Source of the DNA: an archaeon
Lineage (GTDB): Archaea > Nanobdellota > Nanobdellia > CSSed11-243R1
Length of the DNA: 52,864 nucleotides
Reading direction: 5' to 3'
Assembly (NCBI GenBank): GCA_024277205.1
Contig: JAJRVP010000011.1
Coordinates: forward strand, 1 to 52,864
Part shown: positions 27,699 to 38,716 of the stretch, one piece after another
Numbering within the stretch: the stretch's first letter is position 1
Layout: each line of letters starts with the position of its first letter
Made by a program: the position numbers and the translations under genes
The notes under the pieces: generated by a model
The model's database searches: none
Seen by the model: only the letters and a program-made list of their open reading frames with translations
Told to the model about the DNA's origin: nothing

Positions 27699-28340
27699 TT
27701 ACTTATTTAATTTTTTAAGAGTTTTAACTAATTTAGTAACTGCATCTTTTATTTCTTTTTCGTTTTTGGCACCAGTACAAACAATTTTACCAGTTCCAAA
27801 TAACAAGAATGTTATATGGGAATTTGGAACTTTATATACAAGCCCTGGAAATTGTTCTGGCTCATACTCTGCATTTTCTAGTTTAAATGCGAGTCTATCC
27901 AGATTTAGTTTCATGTTTACGTCTCCAGAAGCAACCATGTTTTGTATTGTAATGTCTGGTTTTTTGCGGATATTAATCTTAACTTTTTTCAATTCTTTAA
28001 TAATCATTTTTACCGTTTCACCCACTTCTGCTTCTGATTTGGCACCAGTACAAACAATTTTACCAGAAGAGAATATAAGTGCTGTTTTTCCTTTTGCAAG
28101 TCTTAAAACTAATCCTGGAAATTGTTCAGGATTATATTCTGTATTTGGTAGTGTTATTGTAACCTTTTCTAAGGGTATATCGTGGTGCAGACTTGCAGAA
28201 GCAACAACATTTTGGATTTCAACATTGTATTGAGAAGATATTCTTTTTGAAGTTTTTTTAGGGGTGCTTTTTTTCACACCTTTTTTAGTTTTTTTAGAAG
28301 GTTCTTTTGTAGATTTTTTACGTTTTACTTTTTTAGCCAT
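27699..28340 (-). CDS. tbp: TATA-box binding protein with Lys-rich N-terminal tail
   Basis: Two direct repeats IQNVVAS.../IQNMVASGDVNM...PGLVYKVPNS...FGTGKIVCTGAK; start at MAKKVKRKK. Confidence 0.95.
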   Translation of the reverse strand: MAKKVKRKKSTKEPSKKTKKGVKKSTPKKTSKRISSQYNVEIQNVVASASLHHDIPLEKVTITLPNTEYNPEQFPGLVLRLAKGKTALIFSSGKIVCTGAKSEAEVGETVKMIIKELKKVKINIRKKPDITIQNMVASGDVNMKLNLDRLAFKLENAEYEPEQFPGLVYKVPNSHITFLLFGTGKIVCTGAKNEKEIKDAVTKLVKTLKKLNK

Positions 28341-28401
28341 TTTATCACCAGAAAATTTGCTGTTGTATAAAGTAGAGCAAACTTTATAAAACTTTTTTAA
28401 A

Positions 28402-28436
28402 GATTCTTGGTGCAGCTTCTTTCTAAGAAGGTGCTT
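28402..28436 (-). repeat. class I intron-core element after the ileS stop codon
   Basis: Minus strand AAGCACCTTCTTAGAAAGAAGCTGCACCAAGAATC; direct repeat GCACC around hairpin. Confidence 0.65.
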
Positions 28437-28437
28437 A

Positions 28438-31400
28438 TTATGCGGGGTTAAGTCCAATTGCTATTTCATTTCCCTTAACACTTACTTTTATATTTGCTTT
28501 TTCAGATGTTTCTTTGCCAATTTTTAACATTATAACTGTTCCAGTTCTTTGTTCAATTTCATCAACATATTGTTCAATCATTTCTTTCAATTCCTTATCT
28601 AATGCAACCACGGCTTTTGCTTTATCTGTTTTTTGAAGTTTTAGTTCTTTTCTTAAGTCCTGAATTCTTCTTATTATTTCACGAGCAAAGCCTTCTGCTA
28701 AAAGTTCTTTTGTTTGCTTTAAATCCAAATATAAATTCCCATAGTCAAAATTAGAACCACCCCATTTTTGTGGCAATTCTTCTTCAATGTATATCTCTTC
28801 TGGTGTTACCTCGTATTTTTCTTCGTCAACTTCAATAACTACTTTTCCATCATTATCCAATTTTGACTTTACTGCTTCGGGGCTCATTTGTATTAATGTA
28901 CCAACAATTTTGGGCACCTTTTCTTTGAATTTTTTAGCAAGTTTGTTATGATGGACTTTGATTTGTAATTTTACCCATTCTGGTTTTCTGTCTATAATTT
29001 CTATTTCTTTGACATTGCATTGCTTTAGAATTATTTCTTTTGCAAGTTCAATAGCATAAGCTTTGTCTTTTGTATAGATTAATACTTTGCTTAAAGGCCA
29101 TCTTACTCCAATTCCTTTTTTATCTCTTATAGAAAGAATTGCAGTTATTACATCATTGGCAATTTCAATGCTTTCTTCTATTTCTTCATTTATCATCTCT
29201 TCATTTACACTTGGCCAATCAAAAAGTTGAATAGATTCTTCTTTAAGTTTGAAAATAGATTTTAAATTTTGATACATTTTTTCAGATATGAATGGCGCAA
29301 CTGTTCCAAACATTTTTAGTGTGGTAAGCAAACTTTCAAAAAGAGTAAAGGCAATTACTTCTTTTTCTTGTTTTGAACCAATTACAGATTTATCTCTCAC
29401 AGATTTGATATAAAACCTACTTATGTCAAGGAATAATTTTTCAATTTCTCCAGGAACATCATTTAATTTGTAAGAATCATAATATTCACTAACTTTTTTC
29501 AAAGTATTATTCGTTCTTGATAGGATGTATTTTTCTTCAAGTCCAAGCCCAGGATTTTTAGGAATCTTAAGTCTATTTGTTTTAACAAAATCAATTAAAA
29601 AATTACATATATTCCAGAGAATTGTTAAATTTCTAAATTTAACTTTGATGTCTTTGAAATTGTAATTCATATCAACTCCAGGTTGGGCAGAACCCATCAT
29701 ATAATATCTTACAGTATCAGTGCCATATTTATCCACAACTTCATAAGGATCAATTATATTTCCTAAACTTTTTGACATTTTTCTGCCAGCAGCATCATTA
29801 ACCCAACCCGTCATATAACAATTTTTAAATGGAAGCCCCAATCTAGTAACTCCTGCAGTATCAAATAAAAGATTAAACCACCCTCTAATTTGTTCTTTTG
29901 CTTCAAGAATAAAATCAGCTGGCCAATACTTTTCAAATAAATCTCTTCTTTGTGGAAAATAAAGAGATATCCAAGAAGTACATCCTGCATCAAGCCAGAC
30001 ATCAGCAATGTCAGGGATTCTCTTCATTGTTCCTTTGCATTTTTCGCATTTGAATGTGATTTCATCTATCCACGGTTTATGCATATTTTTTGGTTTTTTA
30101 CCAGAAAGTTTTTTCAACTCATCAAGAGAACCAACCACAATAAAATGTCCGCAAGAATCACATTTCCAGATTGGAATTGGGGTTCCCCAATATCTTTGTC
30201 TAGTTATTCCAATATCTTTTAGATTTGCGAGCCAATTGTCAAATGTCTTTTCACCAGCCCATTTTGGAATCCAATTCACCTGTTTATTCCATTCCCTTAA
30301 CTTGTCTTTTATTTTTTCAACTGCAAAAAACCATTGTTTTGTTGTTCTAAATATAACCGGTGCTTTTGAACGCTCATGAAACGGATATTCATGTTTATAT
30401 TTTACTCTTGCAACAAGAGCACCAATTTTCTTAAAATGTTCAATGAATTTTTTGTCATCAAATCTTGCTCTTAATCCTTTAAATTCACCCATTTTGTCAG
30501 AGAAGTAACCTTTTGAATCAACTTCATTAAAAGCAGGAAGCCCATACTTTTTTCCAACTTCTTGGTCTTCAGGTCCACAACCAGGTGCACAATGAACTAA
30601 TCCTGTTCCAGATTCTGTATCAACATATTCTTCAGAAAGCAAAACTTTGAATGCCCACTTATATTTCTTTTTCAATTCTTTTAAAACAGGCACTTCTTTT
30701 TCAAGCAAAGGTTCATATTCTAAACCTTCAAGTTCTTTTCCTTTAACTTCTTTTATTGGTTTTAATTCTATTTTTGAAACTTTTGAGATTTCATTTAATA
30801 AATCTTTTGCTACGATCCATGTTTCTCCATCTGCTTTTGCATAAACATAAGTTATATTTGGATTTGCCATTACAGCAAGATTGTGAGGAATTGTCCATGG
30901 AGTGGTTGTCCAAATTATTAAGTATGTGTCTTTTTCACTCTTAACTTTGAATTTAAGGTAAACCGAGTCATCAGTTACTTCTTTGTATTCAAGCTCGTGT
31001 TTTGCAGCAACAGTTTCGCTTTCAGGACACCAAGCCATTACTTTTTCTCCTTCATAAAGGAATCCATTTTCCCACGCTTTTTTAATACCCCACCAAACAC
31101 CTTCCATGAATTCTGATTTAATAGGTTGATAAGCATTTTTGTGGTCAAACCACACACCCCATCTGACGTAATCTTCTGTCATTTTTTCCATTGTTTCTTT
31201 TGAGAATTTTTCACACTCTTTTACAAATTTATCAACACCATAAGCTTCTATATCATCCTTTGTTTTTAGCCCAAGCTTTGCCATGACTTTTCTGGAAGTT
31301 GGAAGTCCATGCATATCCCAACCCCCACGGTCCCAAACATCAAAGCCTTTCATTCGTTTATACCTAAACAAAGGGTCTTTAAGAGAAGCATAATTCCAGA

Positions 31401-31560
31401 AATGCCCTACATGGAATTTTCCAGAGGTATATGGAGGTCCACATAACCAATAAAATTTTGGACCTTTCTTTCCTTTAGCTTTTTGCTTTTCATATATTCT
31501 TTTTTTTAGCCAAAAATTGAGTACTTCTTCTTCAACTTTTGTTGGGGCATACGGTTCCAT
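28438..31560 (-). CDS. ileS: isoleucyl-tRNA synthetase
   Basis: PPYTSGKFHVGHFWN; GRKMSKSLGN. Confidence 0.97.
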   Translation of the reverse strand: MEPYAPTKVEEEVLNFWLKKRIYEKQKAKGKKGPKFYWLCGPPYTSGKFHVGHFWNYASLKDPLFRYKRMKGFDVWDRGGWDMHGLPTSRKVMAKLGLKTKDDIEAYGVDKFVKECEKFSKETMEKMTEDYVRWGVWFDHKNAYQPIKSEFMEGVWWGIKKAWENGFLYEGEKVMAWCPESETVAAKHELEYKEVTDDSVYLKFKVKSEKDTYLIIWTTTPWTIPHNLAVMANPNITYVYAKADGETWIVAKDLLNEISKVSKIELKPIKEVKGKELEGLEYEPLLEKEVPVLKELKKKYKWAFKVLLSEEYVDTESGTGLVHCAPGCGPEDQEVGKKYGLPAFNEVDSKGYFSDKMGEFKGLRARFDDKKFIEHFKKIGALVARVKYKHEYPFHERSKAPVIFRTTKQWFFAVEKIKDKLREWNKQVNWIPKWAGEKTFDNWLANLKDIGITRQRYWGTPIPIWKCDSCGHFIVVGSLDELKKLSGKKPKNMHKPWIDEITFKCEKCKGTMKRIPDIADVWLDAGCTSWISLYFPQRRDLFEKYWPADFILEAKEQIRGWFNLLFDTAGVTRLGLPFKNCYMTGWVNDAAGRKMSKSLGNIIDPYEVVDKYGTDTVRYYMMGSAQPGVDMNYNFKDIKVKFRNLTILWNICNFLIDFVKTNRLKIPKNPGLGLEEKYILSRTNNTLKKVSEYYDSYKLNDVPGEIEKLFLDISRFYIKSVRDKSVIGSKQEKEVIAFTLFESLLTTLKMFGTVAPFISEKMYQNLKSIFKLKEESIQLFDWPSVNEEMINEEIEESIEIANDVITAILSIRDKKGIGVRWPLSKVLIYTKDKAYAIELAKEIILKQCNVKEIEIIDRKPEWVKLQIKVHHNKLAKKFKEKVPKIVGTLIQMSPEAVKSKLDNDGKVVIEVDEEKYEVTPEEIYIEEELPQKWGGSNFDYGNLYLDLKQTKELLAEGFAREIIRRIQDLRKELKLQKTDKAKAVVALDKELKEMIEQYVDEIEQRTGTVIMLKIGKETSEKANIKVSVKGNEIAIGLNPA

Positions 31561-31654
31561 ACAATCACCAAAATACTTAAATTCTATAAAGATTTCCATT
31601 CATTTATAATGCTTGCGTAAAAGTTTTAATTAATTGAATTTTTCATTAATTATC

Positions 31655-32608
31655 ATGTCTGAACTTGAAATATGGACTGAAAAATATCGTCCAAAGAAAT
31701 TAGATGAAGTAATTGGCCAGAAAGAGATAGTGGAAAAACTTAAGGCTTTTGTTAAAAAAAGAAATATGCCACACCTTCTTTTTGCAGGCCCAGCAGGAAC
31801 TGGTAAAACAACATGCGCTATGGCAATTGCAAGCGAACTCTTTGGTGAGAATTGGAAAGCAAATTTCTTAGAGATGAACGCAAGCGATGAAAGAGGAATA
31901 GATACAATAAGGACAAAAGTAAAAGATTTTGCAAGAACAAAGCCAATTGGGGATGTACCATTTAAAATAATCCTTTTGGATGAAGCAGATGCCTTAACAA
32001 GCGAAGCTCAGCATGCTCTTAGGAGGATGATGGAAAATTACACCACTACTTGTAGATTTATTCTTGATTGTAATTATTCGTCTAAAGTCATACTTCCAAT
32101 CCAATCAAGGTGTGCAATCTTTAGGTATAAACCTTTGTCAGAAGAAGATGTTAAAAAATATGTTAAAAGAATTGCTGAAAATGAAAGTTTGAAGTTAGAT
32201 GATAAAGTTATTGATGCAATTTTTAATTCAAGTGAAGGAGATTTAAGAAAAGTTACAAATATTCTTCAAAGTTGTGCTGCATTGGATAAAAATATAACAG
32301 AATCCATGGTTTATTCTGTTGCAGGCATTGCAAAGCCCAAAGAAATAAAAGAAATTCTTGAATTAGCAATTAATGGCGAGATAATAAAAGCAAAAGAGAA
32401 AATGTTTGATGTTATGCTTAAATATGGTTTAAGTGGGCTTGATATTATAAAACTCATAAATAAAAATATTTGGGAAATAGAAATTGATGACAAGAAAAAA
32501 ATAAAATTGATTGACAAAATTGGAGAATATGAATTTAGAATAGTTGAAGGTGCAGACGAGTACTTACAGATAGAAGCCCTTTTAGCCCAATTTGCTGCGG
32601 TTGATTAA
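31655..32608 (+). CDS. rfcS: replication factor C small subunit
   Basis: FAGPAGTGKTTCAMA; LDEADALT; CNYSSKVILPIQSRC. Confidence 0.97.
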   Translation: MSELEIWTEKYRPKKLDEVIGQKEIVEKLKAFVKKRNMPHLLFAGPAGTGKTTCAMAIASELFGENWKANFLEMNASDERGIDTIRTKVKDFARTKPIGDVPFKIILLDEADALTSEAQHALRRMMENYTTTCRFILDCNYSSKVILPIQSRCAIFRYKPLSEEDVKKYVKRIAENESLKLDDKVIDAIFNSSEGDLRKVTNILQSCAALDKNITESMVYSVAGIAKPKEIKEILELAINGEIIKAKEKMFDVMLKYGLSGLDIIKLINKNIWEIEIDDKKKIKLIDKIGEYEFRIVEGADEYLQIEALLAQFAAVD

Positions 32609-33188
32609 AATGTTTGTGGATAAACAAAAACTAGAAAGAATATGTTTGGATGAAATAACAAAAATAGGAAATCTTTTTGATACTTTGAAAATTAACTATT
32701 GCGTTTTTGGGGAATATGCACTTTTAGCGCATGGTATAAAAACCAGACATTTTCCAGTAGGTGTAATTTTTGCAGACGTTTCTGCTAAAGAGAAAATATT
32801 AGAAATGTTATTCAAAATGAACTACACCATTTATTTCCTTGAGCCAGAGTTAATTAAGGCAAAAAAGGCATCTTCAAGCGGGGATATCAAAATTGAAATT
32901 ATTCTGGGAAAATTAGAAAATAAATCATTTGTTATAAATTACAAAGGAAAGCAGATGGTTTTTTCAAAAAATATTTTCAATTTGGATACAAAAGAAGTAT
33001 GGGGTTATTTTGGAAGGGGAAAAAGTGGAAAAGGGTATTTTCGCGTGGCACCATTAGAAGAAATTTACTTTTCAAAAATGAATAGTGATAATGAAGTAGA
33101 CATAAATGATTTGGAAATAATTAAAGGTTCTGGGAAAGTGGATATTGAAAGATTAATTAAAATATTTAAGAAAAATGGATTGATATAA
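32592..33188 (+). CDS. hypothetical protein, possibly nucleotidyltransferase-like
   Basis: NYCVFGEYALLAHGIKTRHF...VIFADVSAKEKI; weak NTase-like pattern. Confidence 0.45.
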   Translation: MLRLIKMFVDKQKLERICLDEITKIGNLFDTLKINYCVFGEYALLAHGIKTRHFPVGVIFADVSAKEKILEMLFKMNYTIYFLEPELIKAKKASSSGDIKIEIILGKLENKSFVINYKGKQMVFSKNIFNLDTKEVWGYFGRGKSGKGYFRVAPLEEIYFSKMNSDNEVDINDLEIIKGSGKVDIERLIKIFKKNGLI

Positions 33189-34381
33189 TGTGTTCTTTTG
33201 TATGCAAATATGCACCCAAAAAAGTAGAAGATATTGTCGGACAAAAATTAGCTATTTCCAAAATTATTGAATTTTTGAATACCTTTTCCAAAAAAAAGAA
33301 AAATGCTCTTTTAATTTATGGCCCACCAGGTATTGGAAAAACAAGCGCGATTTATGCAATTGCAAATGAATACAACTATGAAATTGTAGAAATGAATTCT
33401 GATGAAATAAGAGACAAAGAAAAAATAAACTACAAATTGGGTAATACAATAAATACTGGAAGTTTATTCGGAAAGAAAAAATTTGTATTAATTGATGAAC
33501 TTGAATCTATTGATGCCGGAAGTCTAACGAGAATTATTGAATTAATTAAAAAATCAAAGATTCCAGTTTTGTTAATTGCAATAGACATGTGGGAACAAAA
33601 ATTTAAATTTTTAAGAAGTTATTGCGAAAAAATTGAATTCAAAAAATTAAGTAAGAGGGATATTTCAAAAGAATTGATTCGCATTTTAAATTCTGAAGGA
33701 ATAAAATTTGAGCAGGAAGTTATTGAATCAATTGTAAAAAATGCAGAAGGCGACTTAAGAGCAGCAATCAATGATTTGGAAACCGTTTGCGCTGGTAAAA
33801 AAGAAATAAAAAAAGAAGATGTGACCCTTGAGCAAAGAGATTTAAGAAAAAATGTCTTCGAAGCTCTTCAAAAAATTTTTAAATCAGATTTTTCGCCAGA
33901 ACTTTTAGATGTTTTCAGAGTTTCTAATATTGATTTAAATACCGGGATTATGTGGCTTTCAGAGAATATTTGTAGCGAGTATCGAATCCCAAAGGAGATT
34001 GCACAAGCATTTGATTATCTTTCTAGAAGCGATGTATTTTTAGCAAGAATAAGAAAGAGGCAATATTGGAGATTTTATACCTATGCAAATATTCTTTCAA
34101 CAGCAGGCATAAATATTTCTAAAGAAAAAACAAATTTAAGATTTACAAGATATGCTTTTCCTTCAAAATTGCTTAAATTATCAAAAAGCAAAGATATGCG
34201 AAAGTTAATGAAATCTATCTCCTCAAAAATTGCACCAAAGTTACATGTTTCATCAGACATTTTTCTTAAGGAATATATCCCAATGTTGAAGATAATGCTA
34301 AAGACAAATTCAAATCTAAAAAAAGAATTTGTAGAATTTGCTAATTTGACAAATGGAGAACTAAATGTTCTGGTTGAGTAA
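33188..34381 (+). CDS. rfcL: replication factor C large subunit
   Basis: YGPPGIGKTSAIYAIANEYNYEIVEMNSDEIRD. Confidence 0.95.
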   Translation: MCSFVCKYAPKKVEDIVGQKLAISKIIEFLNTFSKKKKNALLIYGPPGIGKTSAIYAIANEYNYEIVEMNSDEIRDKEKINYKLGNTINTGSLFGKKKFVLIDELESIDAGSLTRIIELIKKSKIPVLLIAIDMWEQKFKFLRSYCEKIEFKKLSKRDISKELIRILNSEGIKFEQEVIESIVKNAEGDLRAAINDLETVCAGKKEIKKEDVTLEQRDLRKNVFEALQKIFKSDFSPELLDVFRVSNIDLNTGIMWLSENICSEYRIPKEIAQAFDYLSRSDVFLARIRKRQYWRFYTYANILSTAGINISKEKTNLRFTRYAFPSKLLKLSKSKDMRKLMKSISSKIAPKLHVSSDIFLKEYIPMLKIMLKTNSNLKKEFVEFANLTNGELNVLVE

Positions 34382-35623
34382 TCTACTTCCATTAAATATT
34401 ATTTTTTTTGTTCTTTTGTCCAAAAAGAAGACAGGACTAACTTTTATTTTCTTAGATTTAAAATCATAAGTGTATAATTCATATATCTCCTCTATTTTCG
34501 GCCATCCATCTCCCCGTTCTCTTATTATGATTATAATGTCAATAAAGGCAATTGCCGGAGTTGGCAGGATTCTACCTAACTTATTCATGGCTTCATCAAA
34601 TGTTTGGGCATCTAATGTTACAAATGTTTGGCATTCATTTTTTATATTCTTCACAATTGGTGCCAATTCATCTATATCGTCTGCAATAACAAAATCAGGA
34701 TTTTTGCGAAGATAATCATCTATAATCTTTTTATGTTTCTTTTTGTAAGGAGTTAAAACTTTGTAAAAAACATTGCGTTGCGGAACTATAATTTTTGGAT
34801 AATTTTCAAACACTATTGTTTTTGAATCCTTTTTAACAAGTAATGCAAGGGAATTTAATAATTCTGTTCTTTGGAAGTCATTTCCACCAATGATTAAGAC
34901 CGATGCCCTATCTTTTATCATTTTATTGAGATAATTCATCATAGCAGGCATTGCAATTCCAAGTTTTATTAAGTCCTTTGGTGCAATTGGAAGTCTTGAA
35001 ATTGTTTTTATGCTCATTTCATTGAATATATCTGAGATTTCGATTAATTTATTATCAAGAATCCCAAGGAATTCTGGAGAATCCCTAATCATTTTGCTTT
35101 TTAATTTTAGATTTATTAATGCATTTTTAAATTCATACATACTCCTAAATTTCAAATTTGTTTTTAAGAAACCATACCTTGGATTTTTATGATAAACATA
35201 TATTGGAAAACCAACCTTTTCACAAAATATGAAATTTATGTTTTTATCATGCCAAATTGATTCGATTTCACCAAACCCACAATAATTTTTGTAAAGGTGA
35301 TAACTAATTTTTATTTTTTCATAATCTGACAATTCTTGATTTACCTCTTTAGCCAAAGAAATAATTTCTTTTGAAGCAAATGAAAAAAAAGTTTGCATAT
35401 CTTCCTTTTTAAGATTGCCTTCAGCATCCTTGTCTTTTATTCTTTTAAGAACTTTGTAATAGAATCTTTTTTCATCTTTTTCTAATTCAATTTCTTTTAT
35501 GGAATAAATTATCTCTTCAGAACTTTGAAGTATCTGCGCTTTAGATAAGACATATTCTTTTCCTTCTTTTTTGAATAAGAGCAATGGATATGATTCTAAC
35601 TCTATAAAGTTTTTAGCTACCAT
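34361..35623 (-). CDS. type II/IV secretion ATPase-like protein with degenerate Walker A
   Basis: GFGEIESIWHDKNINFIFCEKVGFPIYVYHK; LIIGGNDFQRTELLNSLA at the P-loop position. Confidence 0.7.
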   Translation of the reverse strand: MVAKNFIELESYPLLLFKKEGKEYVLSKAQILQSSEEIIYSIKEIELEKDEKRFYYKVLKRIKDKDAEGNLKKEDMQTFFSFASKEIISLAKEVNQELSDYEKIKISYHLYKNYCGFGEIESIWHDKNINFIFCEKVGFPIYVYHKNPRYGFLKTNLKFRSMYEFKNALINLKLKSKMIRDSPEFLGILDNKLIEISDIFNEMSIKTISRLPIAPKDLIKLGIAMPAMMNYLNKMIKDRASVLIIGGNDFQRTELLNSLALLVKKDSKTIVFENYPKIIVPQRNVFYKVLTPYKKKHKKIIDDYLRKNPDFVIADDIDELAPIVKNIKNECQTFVTLDAQTFDEAMNKLGRILPTPAIAFIDIIIIIRERGDGWPKIEEIYELYTYDFKSKKIKVSPVFFLDKRTKKIIFNGSRLLNQNI

Positions 35624-35624
35624 T

Positions 35625-35726
35625 TTAACTTAGCACTTTAATCCATATGAATCCGATGAGTAAGATGATAATGCCTAAAGAGATAAGCAAAAGAATTGCC
35701 ATGTGGGGTGTGAGTCCTTTTTTCAT
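35625..35726 (-). CDS. 33-aa single-TM small protein
   Basis: MKKGLTPHMAILLLISLGIIILLIGFIWIKVLS. Confidence 0.45.
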   Translation of the reverse strand: MKKGLTPHMAILLLISLGIIILLIGFIWIKVLS

Positions 35727-36175
35727 TTTAATGCTTTCACCTTCTCAAGTGCTTTCCTGATTGCCTCTTTTGTTTCACCTTTTTTTAATTGTTCTTCTAA
35801 AGACCTCAAGGTTTGTGTTAACTCCCGATTTTGCTCTGCCAGTAATCTTAATTGTTCAGATATATCTTTCTTTTGTGGCTTTTGTAATTCTTCTTCAGGT
35901 GGCATTTGTTGTATTGGAACCATGCCCAAACCCATGAATTCTGTCATTTTTTGCATATTTTCAACAAGTTCTGTAATATGAAGCATTAATTCAGTAACTT
36001 TTTCTTGCAAGTCAATATTTGTTTTAATAGAAAGCTCAACTTTTTCTGTAAGTTTTTCAACAGATTTTTCTAATTTGTTAAGAACAAGCCTTTGCCCACC
36101 AATCTCTTCAATATCTTTTCTTATTTTCCTTAATGTTGAAGCTGGAACAACTTCATGTTTTTTTCTTTTTTCCAT
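35723..36175 (-). CDS. coiled-coil hypothetical protein
   Basis: Heptad-like charged ORF. Confidence 0.55.
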   Translation of the reverse strand: MEKRKKHEVVPASTLRKIRKDIEEIGGQRLVLNKLEKSVEKLTEKVELSIKTNIDLQEKVTELMLHITELVENMQKMTEFMGLGMVPIQQMPPEEELQKPQKKDISEQLRLLAEQNRELTQTLRSLEEQLKKGETKEAIRKALEKVKALK

Positions 36176-36232
36176 AACCTCACCTAGATATTAAACAAAT
36201 AAAGAATATAAAAAATTATCGAAGAAAAAGGA

Positions 36233-37858
36233 TTACATCATTCCTGGCATTCCACCTTGTGGTGAGCCAGATTCTTTGCTAAGCTTTCCTGCTGCAATAA
36301 CATCATCTATGCGCAAAATCATTATTGCTACCTCACTTGCTGATTTAATTGCTTGTATCTTCACTTGTAGTGGTTCAATTACATCATTTTCAAGCATGTT
36401 GACAATTTTTCCATTTGCTACATCTATTCCAGCCCACAATTTTCCTTCTTCATGCGCTGCTTTAAGATTTACTAACATATCAATTGGATCAAGTCCTGCG
36501 TTTTCAGAAAGGGTTCTTGGGATAGATTCCATAGCATCTGCAAATGCATGAGCAGCAAGCTGTTCTCTGCCACCAAGAGATGATGCAAATTTTCTAATTT
36601 CTCTTGCAACTTCTATTTCTGGAGCTCCCCCACCTGCAACAATTTTACTGTTTTCAAGAACTGCTGCTAAGTCACCAATTGCATCTTGTATTGCTCTTTC
36701 TACTTCATCAACAACATGCTCTGTTCCGCCACGAATTAATATCGTAACTGCTTTTGGGTTTTTGCAATTTCTTACAAATGTCATTGCTTCTCCAGAGATT
36801 TTCTTTTCTTCAACAAGTCCAGCAAACCCAACATCTTTTTCTGTTAAATCTTCAATATTAGAAACTATTTTTGCACCAGTTGCTTTTGCAAGTTTTTCAA
36901 TGTCAGAACGCTTTACTCTTCTACATGCATAAATTCCTTCTTTTGCAAGAAAGTGTTGAGCTACATCATCAATTCCTTTTTGGCAGAATACAACATTTGC
37001 ACCTGTTGCTTTAATCTTTTCTACCATTTCTTTAAGTTGTCTCTCTTCTTCTTCAATAAATGCCTTAAGTTGTTCTGGTGTATTTATCCTTATTTGTGTA
37101 TCTGATTCTGTTTCTTTTACTTCAATTGGTGCTTCAAGAACAAGTATCTTTGCATCTTTTACAGATTTGGGCATTTCAGAATGAACTCTTTCTTTATCTA
37201 TTGTTATTCCTTGGATAAGTTCTGTATCTCCAACACCACCACCAGTTTTTTTCTCAAGTTTAATGTTGTCAATATCAATGATTATTTTATCTCCAACTTT
37301 TTCACCAACTTCTTTTACTGCTTTAACAATCATTTTGTTTAGTGTTTCTCTAATTGCAACAGAACCTTTTCCTGTCATGGCTGTTTTAACTATTTTTTTA
37401 AGCATTTCTGTATCTTTGGGGTCAACTTTTATTGCAATTTTATCTAGGACTTCTCCTGCTTTTTCTGCTGCTAATTCAAAACCATGAGCAATTATTGTTG
37501 GATGGATTTCTTGGTCAAGCAAATCTTCTGCTTTTTTTAATAGTTCTCCAGCAAGAATAACTGCTGTTGTTGTTCCATCACCAACTTCTTCTTCTTGAGT
37601 TTCCGCAATTTCCACCATCATTTTAGCAGCTGGATGTTCTATCTCCATTTCTTTTAGAATTGTCACACCATCATTTGTTATAACAACATCACCAAGAGTG
37701 TCAACAAGCATTTTGTCCATTCCTTTTGGACCCAATGTTGTTCTAATCGTTTCAGCAACTATTTTAGCTGCCATTATATTAGTTCTTTGAGCTTCTTTAC
37801 CAATTTGTCTTTTATATCCTTCTGGCAAAATAAAAATTGGTTGTTGTCCTTCTGCCAT
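36233..37858 (-). CDS. thsA: thermosome (group II chaperonin) subunit
   Basis: [31 protein letters not shown]-terminal GGMPGMM. Confidence 0.97.
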   Translation of the reverse strand: MAEGQQPIFILPEGYKRQIGKEAQRTNIMAAKIVAETIRTTLGPKGMDKMLVDTLGDVVITNDGVTILKEMEIEHPAAKMMVEIAETQEEEVGDGTTTAVILAGELLKKAEDLLDQEIHPTIIAHGFELAAEKAGEVLDKIAIKVDPKDTEMLKKIVKTAMTGKGSVAIRETLNKMIVKAVKEVGEKVGDKIIIDIDNIKLEKKTGGGVGDTELIQGITIDKERVHSEMPKSVKDAKILVLEAPIEVKETESDTQIRINTPEQLKAFIEEEERQLKEMVEKIKATGANVVFCQKGIDDVAQHFLAKEGIYACRRVKRSDIEKLAKATGAKIVSNIEDLTEKDVGFAGLVEEKKISGEAMTFVRNCKNPKAVTILIRGGTEHVVDEVERAIQDAIGDLAAVLENSKIVAGGGAPEIEVAREIRKFASSLGGREQLAAHAFADAMESIPRTLSENAGLDPIDMLVNLKAAHEEGKLWAGIDVANGKIVNMLENDVIEPLQVKIQAIKSASEVAIMILRIDDVIAAGKLSKESGSPQGGMPGMM

Positions 37859-37939
37859 ATTTAATCACCCCTATACCTCATATCTAATGAGAATACATTT
37901 TATTAACATTTTATATTGTTTTTAAATTTTTCGAATAAG

Positions 37940-38710
37940 TTACTCCCCTTCTATTTCAAAAAAGAATTGGCCATAAAATTTACCTTCTGGCCTTGCTTCT
38001 GTATATGAAACTTTATATAATGAAGGTTCTATTGGCTCTGCAAATTTAGCTTTAAGTCTTAAGTAATTTGAGGTTTCAATACCGTAATCTACTAATTCCA
38101 CAGGTTTTTGATTTCCAATGTCATAAACACTTATCTCGCTTCCATCAGAGATTACTACATTAAAAGTTATCCAAATTTGATCTAATGACTCTAATTTTTT
38201 ATTATGCATTGGTATTGAACCAACAAAATGAGGAGTCATAATCTGAATAGTTTTATTTTCCCAATCACCCACAACCACAATTCCTTGCATTTGGGTGTGT
38301 TTTGGAGAGTAAAATGGATACTCTCCAGGTTCAGTGAATGTGTAATTCCAACTTTCGCCATATGATATTTCTCCACTATCAAAAAGCTCATCAGAAATGC
38401 CCTTATGGTTTTCAACATATCCACTCACAATTTGATGTAAGACATTTTCATCTTGGTTTTCCCACACAATAGTTGTTCCTGGAGAAACTTTAATTATATT
38501 TGGTTGATATGCAAAATATTTAATGATTATTTTTTCTGTCTTTGCTTGAGTAGTAGGAATCTGCTCAACAACACCTTCAACCTTTTCACTAACAACCTTT
38601 GTTTTATTTTCAATAATTGGAACTTCCTTTGCACCTATGCACCCAAATATGAATACTGCAATGAGAAGAGTTATAAAAATAATTTTTTTGTCCATTTCCT
38701 CACCAAACAT
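37940..38710 (-). CDS. cupredoxin-domain lipoprotein
   Basis: Lipobox-like FIFGC; ISPGTTIVWENQDE-type, FTEPGEYPFYSPKHTQMQGIVVV. Confidence 0.78.
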   Translation of the reverse strand: MFGEEMDKKIIFITLLIAVFIFGCIGAKEVPIIENKTKVVSEKVEGVVEQIPTTQAKTEKIIIKYFAYQPNIIKVSPGTTIVWENQDENVLHQIVSGYVENHKGISDELFDSGEISYGESWNYTFTEPGEYPFYSPKHTQMQGIVVVGDWENKTIQIMTPHFVGSIPMHNKKLESLDQIWITFNVVISDGSEISVYDIGNQKPVELVDYGIETSNYLRLKAKFAEPIEPSLYKVSYTEARPEGKFYGQFFFEIEGE

Positions 38711-38716
38711 TTAAGC

